This document shows, in pieces, positions 54,009 through 63,589 of a stretch of DNA of 64,000 bases; the stretch's first letter is position 1, and every line of letters starts with the position of its first letter. The notes under the pieces are model-generated. The model made no database searches. It had not been told where the DNA came from and was given only the letters and a program-made list of their open reading frames with translations. Source of the DNA: Cellulomonas fengjieae (GTDB taxonomy: Bacteria > Actinomycetota > Actinomycetes > Actinomycetales > Cellulomonadaceae); the NCBI RefSeq assembly GCF_018388465.1, contig NZ_CP074404.1:1240001-1304000 (forward strand), written 5' to 3'. A program made the translations under genes and the position numbers.

Positions 54009-55523
54009 TCAGCTCGTCGCGGCGCCTGCTCGTCGACCGGTCCCGCGGCCGTCGTCGGAGAGCACCCGCACGCCACCGACCCGCTCGAGGATGCGCATCC
54101 GATCGAGCTCGGCGCGGGTCGTCGTGTCGAAGCCGTTGCCGACCGGCCGGACGAGAACGGTCGCCGAGCCCGAGGTCAGGTACCGGAGGGCCGCCCGCTG
54201 CCAGGCGGTGTTGCGGACGCGGGGGACCGGTCGTCCGCTCGCGTCCCGGGCGCCGACGTCATAGGTCTGGCCGGACAGGTCGACCGGCAGCCGGCAACCC
54301 GCGTCGAGGTTGCGCGACGCCTGGTCCAGCAGGACCAACGCGGCGGGCGAGTCGGACCGGATGCAGCCGGTCTGGGGAAGGTGGGCGTCGATGCGGCCGG
54401 CCGGGAAGGGCGCCGGGGGGCGGGTGATCATCATCGCCGTCGCCAGGCAGAGCGCGGCCGCGGCGGCCGCGGAGGTAGCGAGCGCGGGCACCAGCCGCAG
54501 CGTCGACGCCCCGGCCGCCACGACGAGCGCAGCCGCCGGCGCCGAGAACGCGGCGTAGTGCAGGAAGTACGACGGGGACAGGACCAGCACGCCCAGCTGG
54601 GCCGCGAGCAGCACCACCCACAGCCGACCACGTCCGTGGTGCCACGCCCGAGCTGCGCAGAACGCGACGACGACCAGGCCGCCGACCAGCAGCGTCGACC
54701 ACCCCACCATTTGCGGGGGCGGCGCGGTGACGTCCACACCGCTGATCCCGCCGAGGCGCGTCGCGACGGTGGCCTGGCCCGGTGGGCGCCCGAGCTGGTC
54801 GAGCACGACGTAGCGCACCATCCGAGGCGTGGCCAGCAGCGCGAACGGCAGGAGCACCAGGCCTGCGGCGGCCGTCGCGGCGAGCCCGACGCGCGCGGCG
54901 CCGGCCCGTCCGCGGGTGAGCCACAGCCAGCCGATCACGACGACCGCCGGGACGACGTCCCAGATCTTCACGACGAGGCTCAGGCCGAGCAACGCCCCAC
55001 CGGCGAGCTCCCAGGCCCGGGAGCTCTGCTCGGCAGAGCGCAGGAGCGACGCGACGGCGGCCAGCAGGCCGAGGCTGCCCAGGGGTTCGAGCATCGTGCT
55101 GTATTCGACGTTCGCAGCGGCGTACGAGAGCCCGTAGAGCCCGCCCGCGACGACCGCCGCCCGCGTGCCCCAGCGGAGCGCGATGCGGGCCACGAGCACG
55201 GCGTTGGCGGCCCCGACCAGCATGAACGCGACGCGAGCCGTCATGAACGCGGCCGGGTCGCTGGTCCAGTGCGTCAGGGCCGCGAAGGGCAGCAGCGCCA
55301 CCGTGATGCCGGGTGGGTGCAGGAACAGGAAGTCCCGGTACGGCACCAGGCCGTGGCTGAGCGACAGGGCCGAGGTGAAGTACACGCCCTCGTCGTAGCC
55401 GTGGTAGCCGCGCAGGCCCGCGAGCCCGCCGCCGAGGTACCAGCGCACCAGCAGGGCGAGCAGGCCCGCCGCGCCGGCGACGACCCACCCGCCGGCGCGG
55501 GAGTGGTGCCGTGCAGGTCCCAT
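54009..55523 (-). CDS. Polytopic glycosyltransferase-like membrane protein
   Basis: 504 aa with 10-12 hydrophobic segments. The first extracellular loop GYHGYDEGVYFTSALSLSHG, followed by YRDFLFLHPPG, carries the acidic residue and HPPG motif typical of GT-C (ArnT/PMT-like) transferases that use polyprenyl-phosphate sugars. The C-terminal 140 residues are soluble and extracytoplasmic, with two Cys (TGCIRSD, DAGCRLP). ATG 55523 is six bases after GAGACT. Acceptor unknown. Confidence 0.75.
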   Translation of the reverse strand: MGPARHHSRAGGWVVAGAAGLLALLVRWYLGGGLAGLRGYHGYDEGVYFTSALSLSHGLVPYRDFLFLHPPGITVALLPFAALTHWTSDPAAFMTARVAFMLVGAANAVLVARIALRWGTRAAVVAGGLYGLSYAAANVEYSTMLEPLGSLGLLAAVASLLRSAEQSSRAWELAGGALLGLSLVVKIWDVVPAVVVIGWLWLTRGRAGAARVGLAATAAAGLVLLPFALLATPRMVRYVVLDQLGRPPGQATVATRLGGISGVDVTAPPPQMVGWSTLLVGGLVVVAFCAARAWHHGRGRLWVVLLAAQLGVLVLSPSYFLHYAAFSAPAAALVVAAGASTLRLVPALATSAAAAAALCLATAMMITRPPAPFPAGRIDAHLPQTGCIRSDSPAALVLLDQASRNLDAGCRLPVDLSGQTYDVGARDASGRPVPRVRNTAWQRAALRYLTSGSATVLVRPVGNGFDTTTRAELDRMRILERVGGVRVLSDDGRGTGRRAGAATS

Positions 55524-55581
55524 GCAACGAGTCTCGGCCGTGTGCGCCACACCCGCTGAGGGAGGGCGCGGTGACCCAGCC

Positions 55582-56589
55582 CTACCAGCGCTGCTCGACG
55601 TCCTCCGCCGACCCCAGGAGCCCGTCCAACGTCAACCGCGAGCCGTCGTCCAGGGTTACCCACCCCGACCAGTGCCCGAAGCACTGGTGGGTCGAGGAGC
55701 GCACCACTCGAAGGTCAGTGAGCGACACCCGGTCGTGGAAGGGCGTGAACGTCAGGTCCGCGGACGCGCCGCGCACGTGCCACGGGTCGGTCCAGGCGCC
55801 GGGCGTCCACGACCACGACAGGTCCTCGTGCAGCCGGTGCAGCCGTCCGTCGACGAGGACCGCGTTCTCGGTGGACCCGGTTCCGTCGGTCCACCGTCCG
55901 CCGAGCTGCAGGGCGACCTCGGCGCCATCCGCGACACCGGCACCGAAGCCCCAGTTCCAGGCCAGCTCACGCGGCCAGTAGCCGCGCCCGTGGTCCAGCA
56001 CGGCCCACGACCCGGCGGTGATGTGGTGCGTCACGCCGTCGACCTGCAGGCGGCCGGCCGCCGGCCGCCCGACGTCCTTGACGGTGTACTGGAACTCCCG
56101 CGCGTCCCACGGCACCACGACGCCCAGGCGCTGGCGCTCCGCCGGCAGCGCGGCGACCACGTCGAGCCGCACCCGGTCCGTCCGCGCCCGCAACCGCGTC
56201 CCGTCGGCCTGCTCGTCGAAGCGCAGCGCGATCCGGCGTGACGACGCGGACGCAGGTCCGCGCCCGAGCGTGCCCGGCAGTCGGGTGCCGACGGCGAGCG
56301 GCGCGACGACGACGGCGTCGATCTCCTCGCCGGTCGCGCGATCCAGCACCCAGACCTGCGTCAGTCCGGCGTAGTCGAGGGACGAAATGGTCATGCCGAC
56401 CACGTGCGTGGGGGTGAGCAGCGCCCAGTACTCCCACCGCTTCGCCCGGCCCCACCGCCGAGCCACCCGGCCCACCCGGTCGGTGCCGTGCAGCGGCGTG
56501 CGGGTCCAGCCGATCGCCGCGGGGTTGAGCGCGCCGGACGGAAGCTGCAGCTCGACGGGCTGGGTGATCTCGCGGACGCCGGTGGTCAT
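55582..56589 (-). CDS. DUF2804-like protein
   Basis: 335 aa soluble protein with repeated beta-sheet segments typical of DUF2804: WGRAKRWEYWALLTPTHVVGMTISSLDYAGL at 40-70, then FQYTVKDVGRPAAGRL, WPRELAWNWGFGAGVADGAEVALQLGGRWTDGTG and SSTHQCFGHWSGWV. DUF2804 is thought to be a lipocalin-like fold; function unknown. ATG 56589 is six bases after CAGGAT, so the longer frame to 56655 is rejected. Confidence 0.82.
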   Translation of the reverse strand: MTTGVREITQPVELQLPSGALNPAAIGWTRTPLHGTDRVGRVARRWGRAKRWEYWALLTPTHVVGMTISSLDYAGLTQVWVLDRATGEEIDAVVVAPLAVGTRLPGTLGRGPASASSRRIALRFDEQADGTRLRARTDRVRLDVVAALPAERQRLGVVVPWDAREFQYTVKDVGRPAAGRLQVDGVTHHITAGSWAVLDHGRGYWPRELAWNWGFGAGVADGAEVALQLGGRWTDGTGSTENAVLVDGRLHRLHEDLSWSWTPGAWTDPWHVRGASADLTFTPFHDRVSLTDLRVVRSSTHQCFGHWSGWVTLDDGSRLTLDGLLGSAEDVEQRW

Positions 56590-56904
56590 GTGCACATCCT
56601 GCCGCCCGCGGGCTGATCGACTCGGCAGCCGCGGCGTGGTGACGGGCGGCGACACGGGGCGGTTCTCGAACGGTGGTTCCGGAAAGGGGCCTCACCTGGT
56701 CGACCTGTGACATCTGCCGGGCGCCTCCACACCGAAGGCGTCACGCCCTCCACACGTGCCACCTGACCTGGTGTTCTGCGTTGGATCAGCCTTGTCGCCC
56801 GCCTGCATCGATTCCGTGAGCGCCGCTACAGTCGGCGCGGCCGGAAAGGGGGTGTCGCCGGCCGCAGTGTGTCCGAGCGCCCAGCTGGGGGCGGATGGTG
56901 GGAA
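56590..56904. other. Stretch without a supported gene
   Basis: Open frames here are short and lack start signals. A TACAGT near 56830 could be a -10, but nothing coding follows it. The sequence is less GC-rich than its surroundings. Confidence 0.4.
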
Positions 56905-57447
56905 CTACGCAGGTCCGACCTCCTTCAGCTTGACGTCCGACGGTCTGAGCCTCAGCCCAAGATGCATCAGCTGAGCGGCGCGGTCGAGGGCGCCCACGGG
57001 GTACTTCATCTCGATGTGATGGCTCCACAGGCCCGCGGGGCTCTCGACCGAGACCCAGGCGAGCCTCGTCAAGCGCTTGGGTTTGGCGAAGCCGGTGAGG
57101 TCACGGAAGCTCAAGGCGTAGCTGTCGGGGGTGTCGGCGTAGATCTGCAGCCATGACCCCTTCTGCCCTCGGAAGGCGAACATCACTTGCCGCGCCATCT
57201 GCTGGGGGAGGTCTTCGAGCAACGGGGTGAGGTCATTGACCCAACCTTCCCACTCGTCGACCGGCCACCTCCAGGACGACGTCGGTGTCCTTCGTTCTCG
57301 GGCGCGGAGGTCATCTTGTGCCAAGTCCAGCACCAGATCAGCGACGGCATCTCGGTGCTGCGGATGCCGTGCCGCGAAGTCCCCGAGTGACTCGGCCAGT
57401 GCAGGCCCGTAGATCCACGAGGGGCTGGTGAGCACGGTCTTCGGCAT
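56905..57447 (-). CDS. Hypothetical protein, orphan
   Basis: 180 aa, no family recognised. Mixed alpha/beta with Trp-rich stretches (SSWRWPVDEWEGWVNDLTPLLED, VMFAFRGQKGSWLQIYAD) and a Lys-rich C-terminal part. ATG 57447 lies six bases after GATAGT, the leaderless pattern. Codon use looks less GC-biased than its neighbours and it sits beside a tRNA-Gly remnant, so it may have come with an integrated element. Confidence 0.6.
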   Translation of the reverse strand: MPKTVLTSPSWIYGPALAESLGDFAARHPQHRDAVADLVLDLAQDDLRARERRTPTSSWRWPVDEWEGWVNDLTPLLEDLPQQMARQVMFAFRGQKGSWLQIYADTPDSYALSFRDLTGFAKPKRLTRLAWVSVESPAGLWSHHIEMKYPVGALDRAAQLMHLGLRLRPSDVKLKEVGPA

Positions 57448-57625
57448 GCCAGGACTATCGGCTGGCGCCGGCGGCATTCTGAGCCCGACATGACGGTGAC
57501 CGTGTCAACACTCTGGATGACGCGCTATCGCACTCTTTCTCGACTACTCGCTCGTCGACGAGGAGTCACCTCCGGAACCACGTGGGAACCTCAAACGCCT
57601 CGAAACCGGAACCACCCTCGGACCC

Positions 57626-57670
57626 GAGCGGACGACGGGAACCGAACCCGCGTAGCCAGTTTGGAAGACT
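57626..57670 (-). other. 3' half of a tRNA-Gly (TCC): putative att remnant
   Basis: Minus strand from AGTCTTCCAAACTGG (anticodon loop with TCC) through CTACGCGGGTTCGGTTCCCGTC (T arm) to a degenerate acceptor end GTCCGCTC. The D arm and 5' acceptor are absent, and similarity stops in the anticodon stem, the usual crossover point of tRNA-targeting integrases. Not a functional tRNA. Confidence 0.6.
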
Positions 57671-57784
57671 CGAAACGGCAATGCTCTGATCTGCGGCGGA
57701 GATGCATCTTCGTCGCCAGTGGGAACTGATGCGGAACCGAAACCCCGGCGAGGTGAGTCACGGAGCTCGCCGACGACGGGGGTC

Positions 57785-58014
57785 GGAAGTGCTTACGGCT
57801 TCCTGAGGCAGCAGCGACAACCGCCATGCGGTGTCCAGGGTGCCCGGTGCGGTCTGCCGGGACGTGGCGCACTCCAGCGCGCCGAGGCCCCCGGCCCCGG
57901 GCGCGCCCAGGTCGGCACCCAGTGCAGCACCGCGGGCAGACCGGTCACGGGAACCGAGAGGACGACGGAGGAGCCGTCCCGGGACAGGACGACGGGCCGC
58001 GCGTCGGGCGTCAT
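57785..58014 (-). pseudogene. GH36 alpha-galactosidase, 5' fragment with frameshift
   Basis: From ATG 58014 the translation resembles the N-terminus of GH36 alpha-galactosidases (MTPDARPVVLSRDGS, LPAVLHW). One base is missing in a G run (57918-57920). In the shifted frame it continues as GADLGAPGAG, CATSRQTAPGTLDTAWRLSL and LPQEA, exactly the expected family order. Similarity ends near 57785 after about 75 residues; the catalytic domain is gone. Last gene position of the hydrolase cluster. Confidence 0.65.
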
Positions 58015-58024
58015 GCGTGCACCG

Positions 58025-59692
58025 TCACGGCCTCGGCACCAACGACGGCCGTGGGGCCAACCGGGCGACGGAGGCGACGGCCCAGGCCGGCAGGTCGATG
58101 TCGATCTCGAGGACGCCCGACTCGGGAACCGGCACGGTCCACCGGCGCAGGTCGTCCGCGATGGCCTTGAGCTCGACGGTCTGGGCTCGAGTAAGGTTGA
58201 CCGGCTCGCCCATCTGGTGCCACGCCTCTGCGGCGTTCCCGTGCTCCCAGTCGAGCAGCTCGACCTGGAAGACGGTCCCCGGCTCGATGCCCGCAACGGT
58301 GTGGCGGACCCGTCGGGCCGTCCCGATCTCCTTGTACGCGCGCGCCGCGGCGTAGGAGTCGTGCTGCTCGACACCGCGGGTGCCCATCTCGGCGGGGTAG
58401 TTGAGGAACACCGCGGACACGCGGCCGTCGTCGGACGAGCGGGTGATGATGCCCTGCGCGTCCTGGTGCACGACGCGGTCGCCCAGGCGGTTCAGCATCG
58501 CGACGGCGTGGAACGTGGGCTTGTGGATGCCCTGCTCGTTGACGAACCCGAAGCCGCCGTGGAACGGGCCGAGCCCGGCGCCGCCCTCCTCGAAGATGTC
58601 CGTGAACGTCCAGTAGGAGATCGAGTCCGCCAGCGCGGCGCCCTTCAGGAACGCGCGCGTGATGTACGTGGCGGCGAAGAGGGTGTCGTGCGTGCGGTCC
58701 CGGCTCGACGGCGAGCTCGACCACTCGCTGATGTGCAGCTCGGCGTCGGGGTACGGGCTCGCCGCGATGAGCTCCTGCATGAGGCGCAGGTCCTGCTCGG
58801 TGGCGTCCACGTGGCGGTGGATGGCCTTGGACCTGCTGCCGGTCCCGTCGGCCGCGTAGTCCGTCGGGTAGAGGTGGGTTGAGAGGAAGTCGACCGGGAG
58901 GTCCCGCTCGGCGCAGTAGTCGATGAGCTCGCGGACCCAGACCGGCTGCCAGTCGAGCGCGTCAGGGTCGGGTGCCTGGCCGGTGGCGAACTCGGCCGCG
59001 CGGTCGTAGGTCTCGCCGGCGTAGCGAGAGTCGGGCACGAATACGGACGTCGACGGGCCGCCCACCTTGAGCTGCGGGTCGATCGCCTTGAGCGCGTGCG
59101 CGGTGGCCTCGTACAGCGCGAAGTACTCGGTGCGGGTGCCGGTCCAGAAGTGGGGCACCAGGTTGGGCTCGTTCCACACCTCGAACCGCCACTTCCGCAC
59201 CTCGTCGAGGCCGTACCTCTCGATCCAGTGCCTCACCGTCTCGCTCACGAGGCGGACCCACTCCGCCATGTCGGTGGGCGGGCTGCAATGCGCCTTCCAC
59301 CAGAACAGCGTCTCGGTCTGCGTGGCCAGCTCCCGGGGCATGAACCCCAGCTCGACGAACGGGCGCGCGCCCGCGCCGAGGATCGCGTCGAACACCATGT
59401 CGACGTAGCTGAAGGTGATCTGCGGCTCGGGCAGCACCTCCGGCGGGGCGAAGCCGCCGCCGTAGGTGGCCCGGTACACGAACATGTCGTCGTGGAACAG
59501 GCCGTGGAACCGCACGAAGCGGACCCCCAGCACGTCCACGGCCTCGCGGAAGTGGGCCTGCCAGTCGGCGCGCAGCGCCTCGTTAGCCCGGCCCGCACCC
59601 ACGCACTGGTTCCACACGTGGTTCAGCGGCGCGTCCGACGGCGGCGCGCCGTCCACTCGCAGTTCGTCGAGCGCATGCGCTTCTTGCGGCAT
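58025..59692 (-). CDS. GH39 glycoside hydrolase (beta-xylosidase type)
   Basis: 555 aa, no signal peptide, so acts on oligosaccharides inside the cell. Retaining clan GH-A enzyme: acid/base Glu in RFEVWNEPNLVPHFW near 175, nucleophile Glu in LHISEWSSSPSSRD near 325. N-terminal HVWNQCVGAGRANEALRADW and RFVRFHGLFHDDM are GH39 landmarks. Specificity is beta-xyloside or alpha-arabinoside. ATG 59692 has AGGAG upstream. Confidence 0.87.
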   Translation of the reverse strand: MPQEAHALDELRVDGAPPSDAPLNHVWNQCVGAGRANEALRADWQAHFREAVDVLGVRFVRFHGLFHDDMFVYRATYGGGFAPPEVLPEPQITFSYVDMVFDAILGAGARPFVELGFMPRELATQTETLFWWKAHCSPPTDMAEWVRLVSETVRHWIERYGLDEVRKWRFEVWNEPNLVPHFWTGTRTEYFALYEATAHALKAIDPQLKVGGPSTSVFVPDSRYAGETYDRAAEFATGQAPDPDALDWQPVWVRELIDYCAERDLPVDFLSTHLYPTDYAADGTGSRSKAIHRHVDATEQDLRLMQELIAASPYPDAELHISEWSSSPSSRDRTHDTLFAATYITRAFLKGAALADSISYWTFTDIFEEGGAGLGPFHGGFGFVNEQGIHKPTFHAVAMLNRLGDRVVHQDAQGIITRSSDDGRVSAVFLNYPAEMGTRGVEQHDSYAAARAYKEIGTARRVRHTVAGIEPGTVFQVELLDWEHGNAAEAWHQMGEPVNLTRAQTVELKAIADDLRRWTVPVPESGVLEIDIDLPAWAVASVARLAPRPSLVPRP

Positions 59693-59772
59693 GGAGATCT
59701 CCTGGTCTACGCGGTGTCTCTCCGGTCCATCCCGGCCAGGCACCTCACGATGTTTGTGGTTCGTCCGTCGGG

Positions 59773-60381
59773 TCAGGTTGGGGGGTTCGATGGCCGCCGA
59801 TCCGCAGTTGCGGGTGTGCCTAGCCGCTGAGCGAGATCGTCCAGGGTGTCCCACGCGGGTCCGAACCCCACCCAGTCGAGGTGGCCGTGCGGCACGCCCG
59901 CCCGAGTCACCTCGACGACGTCGACTCTTGCCGCGCAGTCGTCCTGCGGGACGGGGAACCGGACCGGCTCGCCGCGCTCGTCGACGCGGTCGCCGACGGT
60001 GCCGCCGAGCTCGTGCATGACCGGGCACAGGCGGTAGTCGACCGACACGACGACGGCGTCCGCGCGGCCGGCTATGCCGCGGGCGACCTCGTGCGCCTCC
60101 GCCATGTCGAGGTCGCCCCACGAGAACGCGCCGCCGTGCATCCAGACCAGGCATGGTCGGCCGCCGTCCGGCGGCGTGCCCACCGGCGTGTAGACGCGCG
60201 CGGGCACCGGGCCGTGCGGGCCGGGGACCGCCTGGTCGACCACGGTCAGGTCCCAGTCCTCGGGCGGCCCGAAGGGTGCCTTCCACTGCGCGATGACCGA
60301 CTCGGGGATCTGCGCGAACTCCGCGTAGTCCTCGACGAGGAGCCGGCGCGCCTCGAGCTCTGGCACCAGTCGTCTCGTCAT
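59773..60381 (-). pseudogene. Alpha/beta hydrolase (HSL/esterase family) with internal deletion
   Basis: 202 residues stay in frame, but the protein should be about 310. N-terminal oxyanion motif CLVWMHGGAFSWGDLD and VVVSVDYRL are intact, followed by VRFPVPQDDC. The next segment expected, containing GxSAGG with the nucleophile Ser and the catalytic Asp, is missing. The text then resumes at the family C-terminus with the His region GVPHGHLDWVGFGPAWDTLDDLAQRL. Overlaps the GH43 stop by 4 bp. Confidence 0.7.
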
Positions 60382-62012
60382 GGCCCTGTCCCTTCGATGT
60401 CGTCGCCGACTCGGAACCAGTCGACATCCACATGCCCGCCGGTCTCGGCCGTGGCGTAGCAGAAGATCGCGAACCGGTACCCGGTGAAGTGGTCGAGGCT
60501 GTACTCCATCGCCAGGTCGTCGCCGATCGGCGTCCAGGCGGCACCGTCGAGCGAGTACGCGAACGAGGCGCGGTCGGCGGCGTCCCGGAAGTCCACGTCC
60601 ACGCGGAGCAGGACCGTCTCGGCCGTCAGCGGCACATGAGCGCTCGTGAAGGCGGCGCTCCCGTGCCGGTCGGCACGGCGCATCACGAGCCGGCGGGCGC
60701 CGTCGGCCATCTCGACCCCCGCGTACCCGTACTTCTGCTGGTACGCGGACAAGCCGGCGACGTCGCCGTCCTTCATCCCGGAGACGTCCAGCGAGATCGC
60801 CGCGGCGCTCGCAGGCCCGCACGTGCGCTGGGTGAGCGTGTTGCGGGCGTCGATGATGCCCGACGCGATGCTGCCCGTTGTCAGCCGCAGGTGGCCAGGC
60901 CGGTCGGTGAGCGACCAGAACCGGTTGTCCGGGTTGTGGTTCCACTGCCACGGCAGCCCGAGGCTCGACCCGTTCCAGGCGTTCTCGTCCGACGTCGTCA
61001 GGGCACCGGCATTGGCCGTGTTCCAGTAGCCGGCCGGCGTGGGCTGGTTGTCGAAGTCGTCCGAGACGAGGAGGTCCGTCGATCCCGCAGACGGCGCCCC
61101 TGCGGAGACCGCCATCCTGGCGTCGAGCGTGTATACCGGCCACCCGTCCTGGTCCCAGGTCACGCGCGCTAGCTGCGGTGAGCGCCCGAGCGGCCCCTCG
61201 TCCTGGAAGAGCATGGCGTACCACTGCCCGTCAGCCGCCTGGACGACGCCGCCCTGAGCGGCGCCGTCGCCCTGGCGCCCCTCGACCGGCACCGCCTGGC
61301 TGAGCACGATCCTGCCCTCCCAGGTTCCTCCCTGGGACTGCGGCGTCAGCGACGTCGACCGCCATACGACCTGCTGGCGGATCCCGTCCGTCGGCCACTC
61401 GATCATGAAGACGTAGTAGTGCTCGCCGATCTTGTAGGCGTGCGCGCCCTCTGCGTTCAGCCCGCTGGTCTGGTCGACGTTGGCGTCCTCGACGAGCCGC
61501 GTCGCCGGGCCGTCCCAGACGAAGGTCCCTTCGTCGTCCCGGCCGAGCCGGCGCAGGTCGATCACTCCGCCGCCGTAGACGAGGTAGGCGTCCTCGTTGT
61601 CGAACAGGAGCGACTGGTCGTGGGCGTAGCCGTCGAGGACCGACTTCGTCCACGGTCCGTGCTCGATGCTCGGCGTCGCGTAGATGTACGTCTTCCTCGT
61701 GGTCAGGCTGCCGACCGAGACGTAGAACGTGCCCTCGTGGTACCTGATGCTCGCGGCCCAGCTGCCCTGCCCGTAGGCGTTCTCCCCGTTGCGCAGGGCG
61801 AGCGCGTCCGTGTCGTCGAGGATCGGGCCGGTGTAGCCGGCGATCGACCAGTGCACCAGGCCGCTCGAGCGCATGATCGGCACGCTCGGCGCGAAGTACA
61901 TGGTTGTGCTGACCATGTAGTAGTGCCGACCGTCGTAGACGACGTCCGGGTCGGGAACGTCCGCGAAGATGACCGGGTTGGCGAAGGTGAGCGCCCGGTC
62001 GCCACGTTCCAT
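60378..62012 (-). CDS. GH43 beta-xylosidase / alpha-L-arabinofuranosidase
   Basis: 544 aa. Five-bladed propeller with catalytic base Asp in ADVPDPDVVYDGRHYYMVSTTM, the second Asp in GYAHDQSLLFDNED and acid Glu in GLNAEGAHAYKIGEHYYVFMIEW. C-terminal jelly-roll domain (LLVSDDFDNQPTPAGYWN onwards) typical of xylan-active GH43. No signal peptide. Its ATG overlaps the GH51 stop and its stop overlaps the esterase start. Confidence 0.88.
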   Translation of the reverse strand: MERGDRALTFANPVIFADVPDPDVVYDGRHYYMVSTTMYFAPSVPIMRSSGLVHWSIAGYTGPILDDTDALALRNGENAYGQGSWAASIRYHEGTFYVSVGSLTTRKTYIYATPSIEHGPWTKSVLDGYAHDQSLLFDNEDAYLVYGGGVIDLRRLGRDDEGTFVWDGPATRLVEDANVDQTSGLNAEGAHAYKIGEHYYVFMIEWPTDGIRQQVVWRSTSLTPQSQGGTWEGRIVLSQAVPVEGRQGDGAAQGGVVQAADGQWYAMLFQDEGPLGRSPQLARVTWDQDGWPVYTLDARMAVSAGAPSAGSTDLLVSDDFDNQPTPAGYWNTANAGALTTSDENAWNGSSLGLPWQWNHNPDNRFWSLTDRPGHLRLTTGSIASGIIDARNTLTQRTCGPASAAAISLDVSGMKDGDVAGLSAYQQKYGYAGVEMADGARRLVMRRADRHGSAAFTSAHVPLTAETVLLRVDVDFRDAADRASFAYSLDGAAWTPIGDDLAMEYSLDHFTGYRFAIFCYATAETGGHVDVDWFRVGDDIEGTGP

Positions 62013-63538
62013 CAACGCAAGGCCAGACTGACGGTGACGTAGGAGTGGGCGGGCAGGTCGATCTCGAGTCCGCGCGAGTGGGGCCGCACGCCGTCGTGCG
62101 CGGTCGGCGCGACGGCGTCGAGCTGCTCCGGGGTGTTGTGCGCGTCCAGGGCGGGCGCGGTCAGCACCCGCGCCTCGTGCCCGACGACGTCGCGGCCGCG
62201 CAGGTCGAGCACGACCGTGCGGTCGGTGTCGGTGTCGAGGTTCGACAACGAGACCAGCGCGGCGTCGCCCTTGACTGACGCGGACGCCGAGACCAGCGGC
62301 AGCTCGGTCCCGTCCACGGTTCGGGTCTCCACGCCGCGCAGGTGCACGGCGAGCGCGGCGGCGTCGTGGTGCCCGGCGTTCATCGCGAACACGTGGTAGG
62401 TCGGGGTCAGGACGAGCGCACCGGTGTCCGGGTCCGTGAGGATCATCGCCTGCAGCACGTTGACCGTCTGCGCGATGTTCGCCATCACGACCCGCTCTGC
62501 ATGCCGGTGGAACGCATCGAAGTGCACGGACGCGACCAGCGCGTCGCGCAGCGTGTTCTGCTGGTACAGGAACCCCGGGTTCGTGCCCTTCTCCACGTTC
62601 CACCAGGTGCCCCACTCGTCGACGACCAGGCCAACCTTGCGGTGTGGGTCGTACCGGTCCAACACCGTCGAGTGGCGGGTGAGCAGCTCCTCCATGCGGC
62701 GAGCCCTGGCCATCGTCGTGTACCACTCGTCCGTGCTGAAGCCGGTGGCATCGCCCTTGTCGCCCCACGAGCCCGACATCGTGTAGTAGTGCAGCGACAC
62801 GGCCTGGAAGGGCCGGGCGGGCTCGGCCGGGTCGGCGGCCAGGTCGTCGAACGAACGCATCAGCGTCTCGGTCCAGTGCAGGTCCGACTCGTTCGCGCCG
62901 GCCGCGATCCGGTACAGAGCGTTGCCGCCATGGTCGCGCGCGTACGTGGCGTACTGCCGGGCCAACGACGCGAACTGCTCAGCACGCAGGTGCCCGCCGC
63001 ACCCCCACGCCTCGTTCCCCAACCCCCAGAACGGCACCCGCCACGGCGCGTCGCGCCCGTTCGCCCGGCGCAGCGCCGCCATCGGCGAGTCGTCCGCCCG
63101 GGTCAGGTACTCGACCCAGTCCGACATCTCCGCCACGCTGCCGGACCCCACGTTCCCCGACACGTACGGGTCCGCCCCGAGCACCTCGCACAGGTCCATG
63201 AACTCGTGGGTACCGAACGCGTTGTCCTCCACGACATCACCCCAGTGCGAGTTGACCATCCGGGGCCGCTGGTCGCGCGGGCCGATCCCGTCACGCCAGT
63301 GATAGTCGTCGGCGAAGCAGCCGCCCGGCCAGCGCAGGTTCGGGATCTGCAGGGCCCGCAGGGCAGCCACGACATCGGACCGGATGCCGCGCACGTTCGG
63401 GACGGGCGAGTCCTCTCCCACCCAGAACCCGCCATAGATGCACCGGCCCAGATGCTCCGCGAAGTGCCCGTACACGTGCCGGCTGATCGTCGCACCGGGC
63501 AGGTCGAGGTCGATGATCGCTGTCGGGGTAGTCGTCAT
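62012..63538 (-). CDS. abfA: GH51 alpha-L-arabinofuranosidase
   Basis: 508 aa intracellular enzyme releasing arabinose from arabinan or arabinoxylan oligomers. [16 protein letters not shown] and [25 protein letters not shown] near the N-terminus, acid/base Glu in [13 protein letters not shown], nucleophile Glu in [14 protein letters not shown]-terminal beta domain. ATG 63538 with GGGAAG upstream; it overlaps GH43 by one base (ATGA). Confidence 0.92.
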   Translation of the reverse strand: MTTTPTAIIDLDLPGATISRHVYGHFAEHLGRCIYGGFWVGEDSPVPNVRGIRSDVVAALRALQIPNLRWPGGCFADDYHWRDGIGPRDQRPRMVNSHWGDVVEDNAFGTHEFMDLCEVLGADPYVSGNVGSGSVAEMSDWVEYLTRADDSPMAALRRANGRDAPWRVPFWGLGNEAWGCGGHLRAEQFASLARQYATYARDHGGNALYRIAAGANESDLHWTETLMRSFDDLAADPAEPARPFQAVSLHYYTMSGSWGDKGDATGFSTDEWYTTMARARRMEELLTRHSTVLDRYDPHRKVGLVVDEWGTWWNVEKGTNPGFLYQQNTLRDALVASVHFDAFHRHAERVVMANIAQTVNVLQAMILTDPDTGALVLTPTYHVFAMNAGHHDAAALAVHLRGVETRTVDGTELPLVSASASVKGDAALVSLSNLDTDTDRTVVLDLRGRDVVGHEARVLTAPALDAHNTPEQLDAVAPTAHDGVRPHSRGLEIDLPAHSYVTVSLALR

Positions 63539-63589
63539 TGTCTTCCCATCGGGTTCGGATGATCTGTCGAACGGGTTCAGCAGGGTTCT

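Noticed and set aside
57626..57670. Functional tRNA-Gly gene
   Set aside because: The D arm and 5' acceptor strand are missing, and the sequence upstream of the anticodon stem does not fit a cloverleaf.
57490..57729. Plus-strand ORF of 79 codons containing DGNRTRVASLED
   Set aside because: That string is what the complement of a tRNA gene gives when translated. It overlaps the tRNA-Gly remnant.
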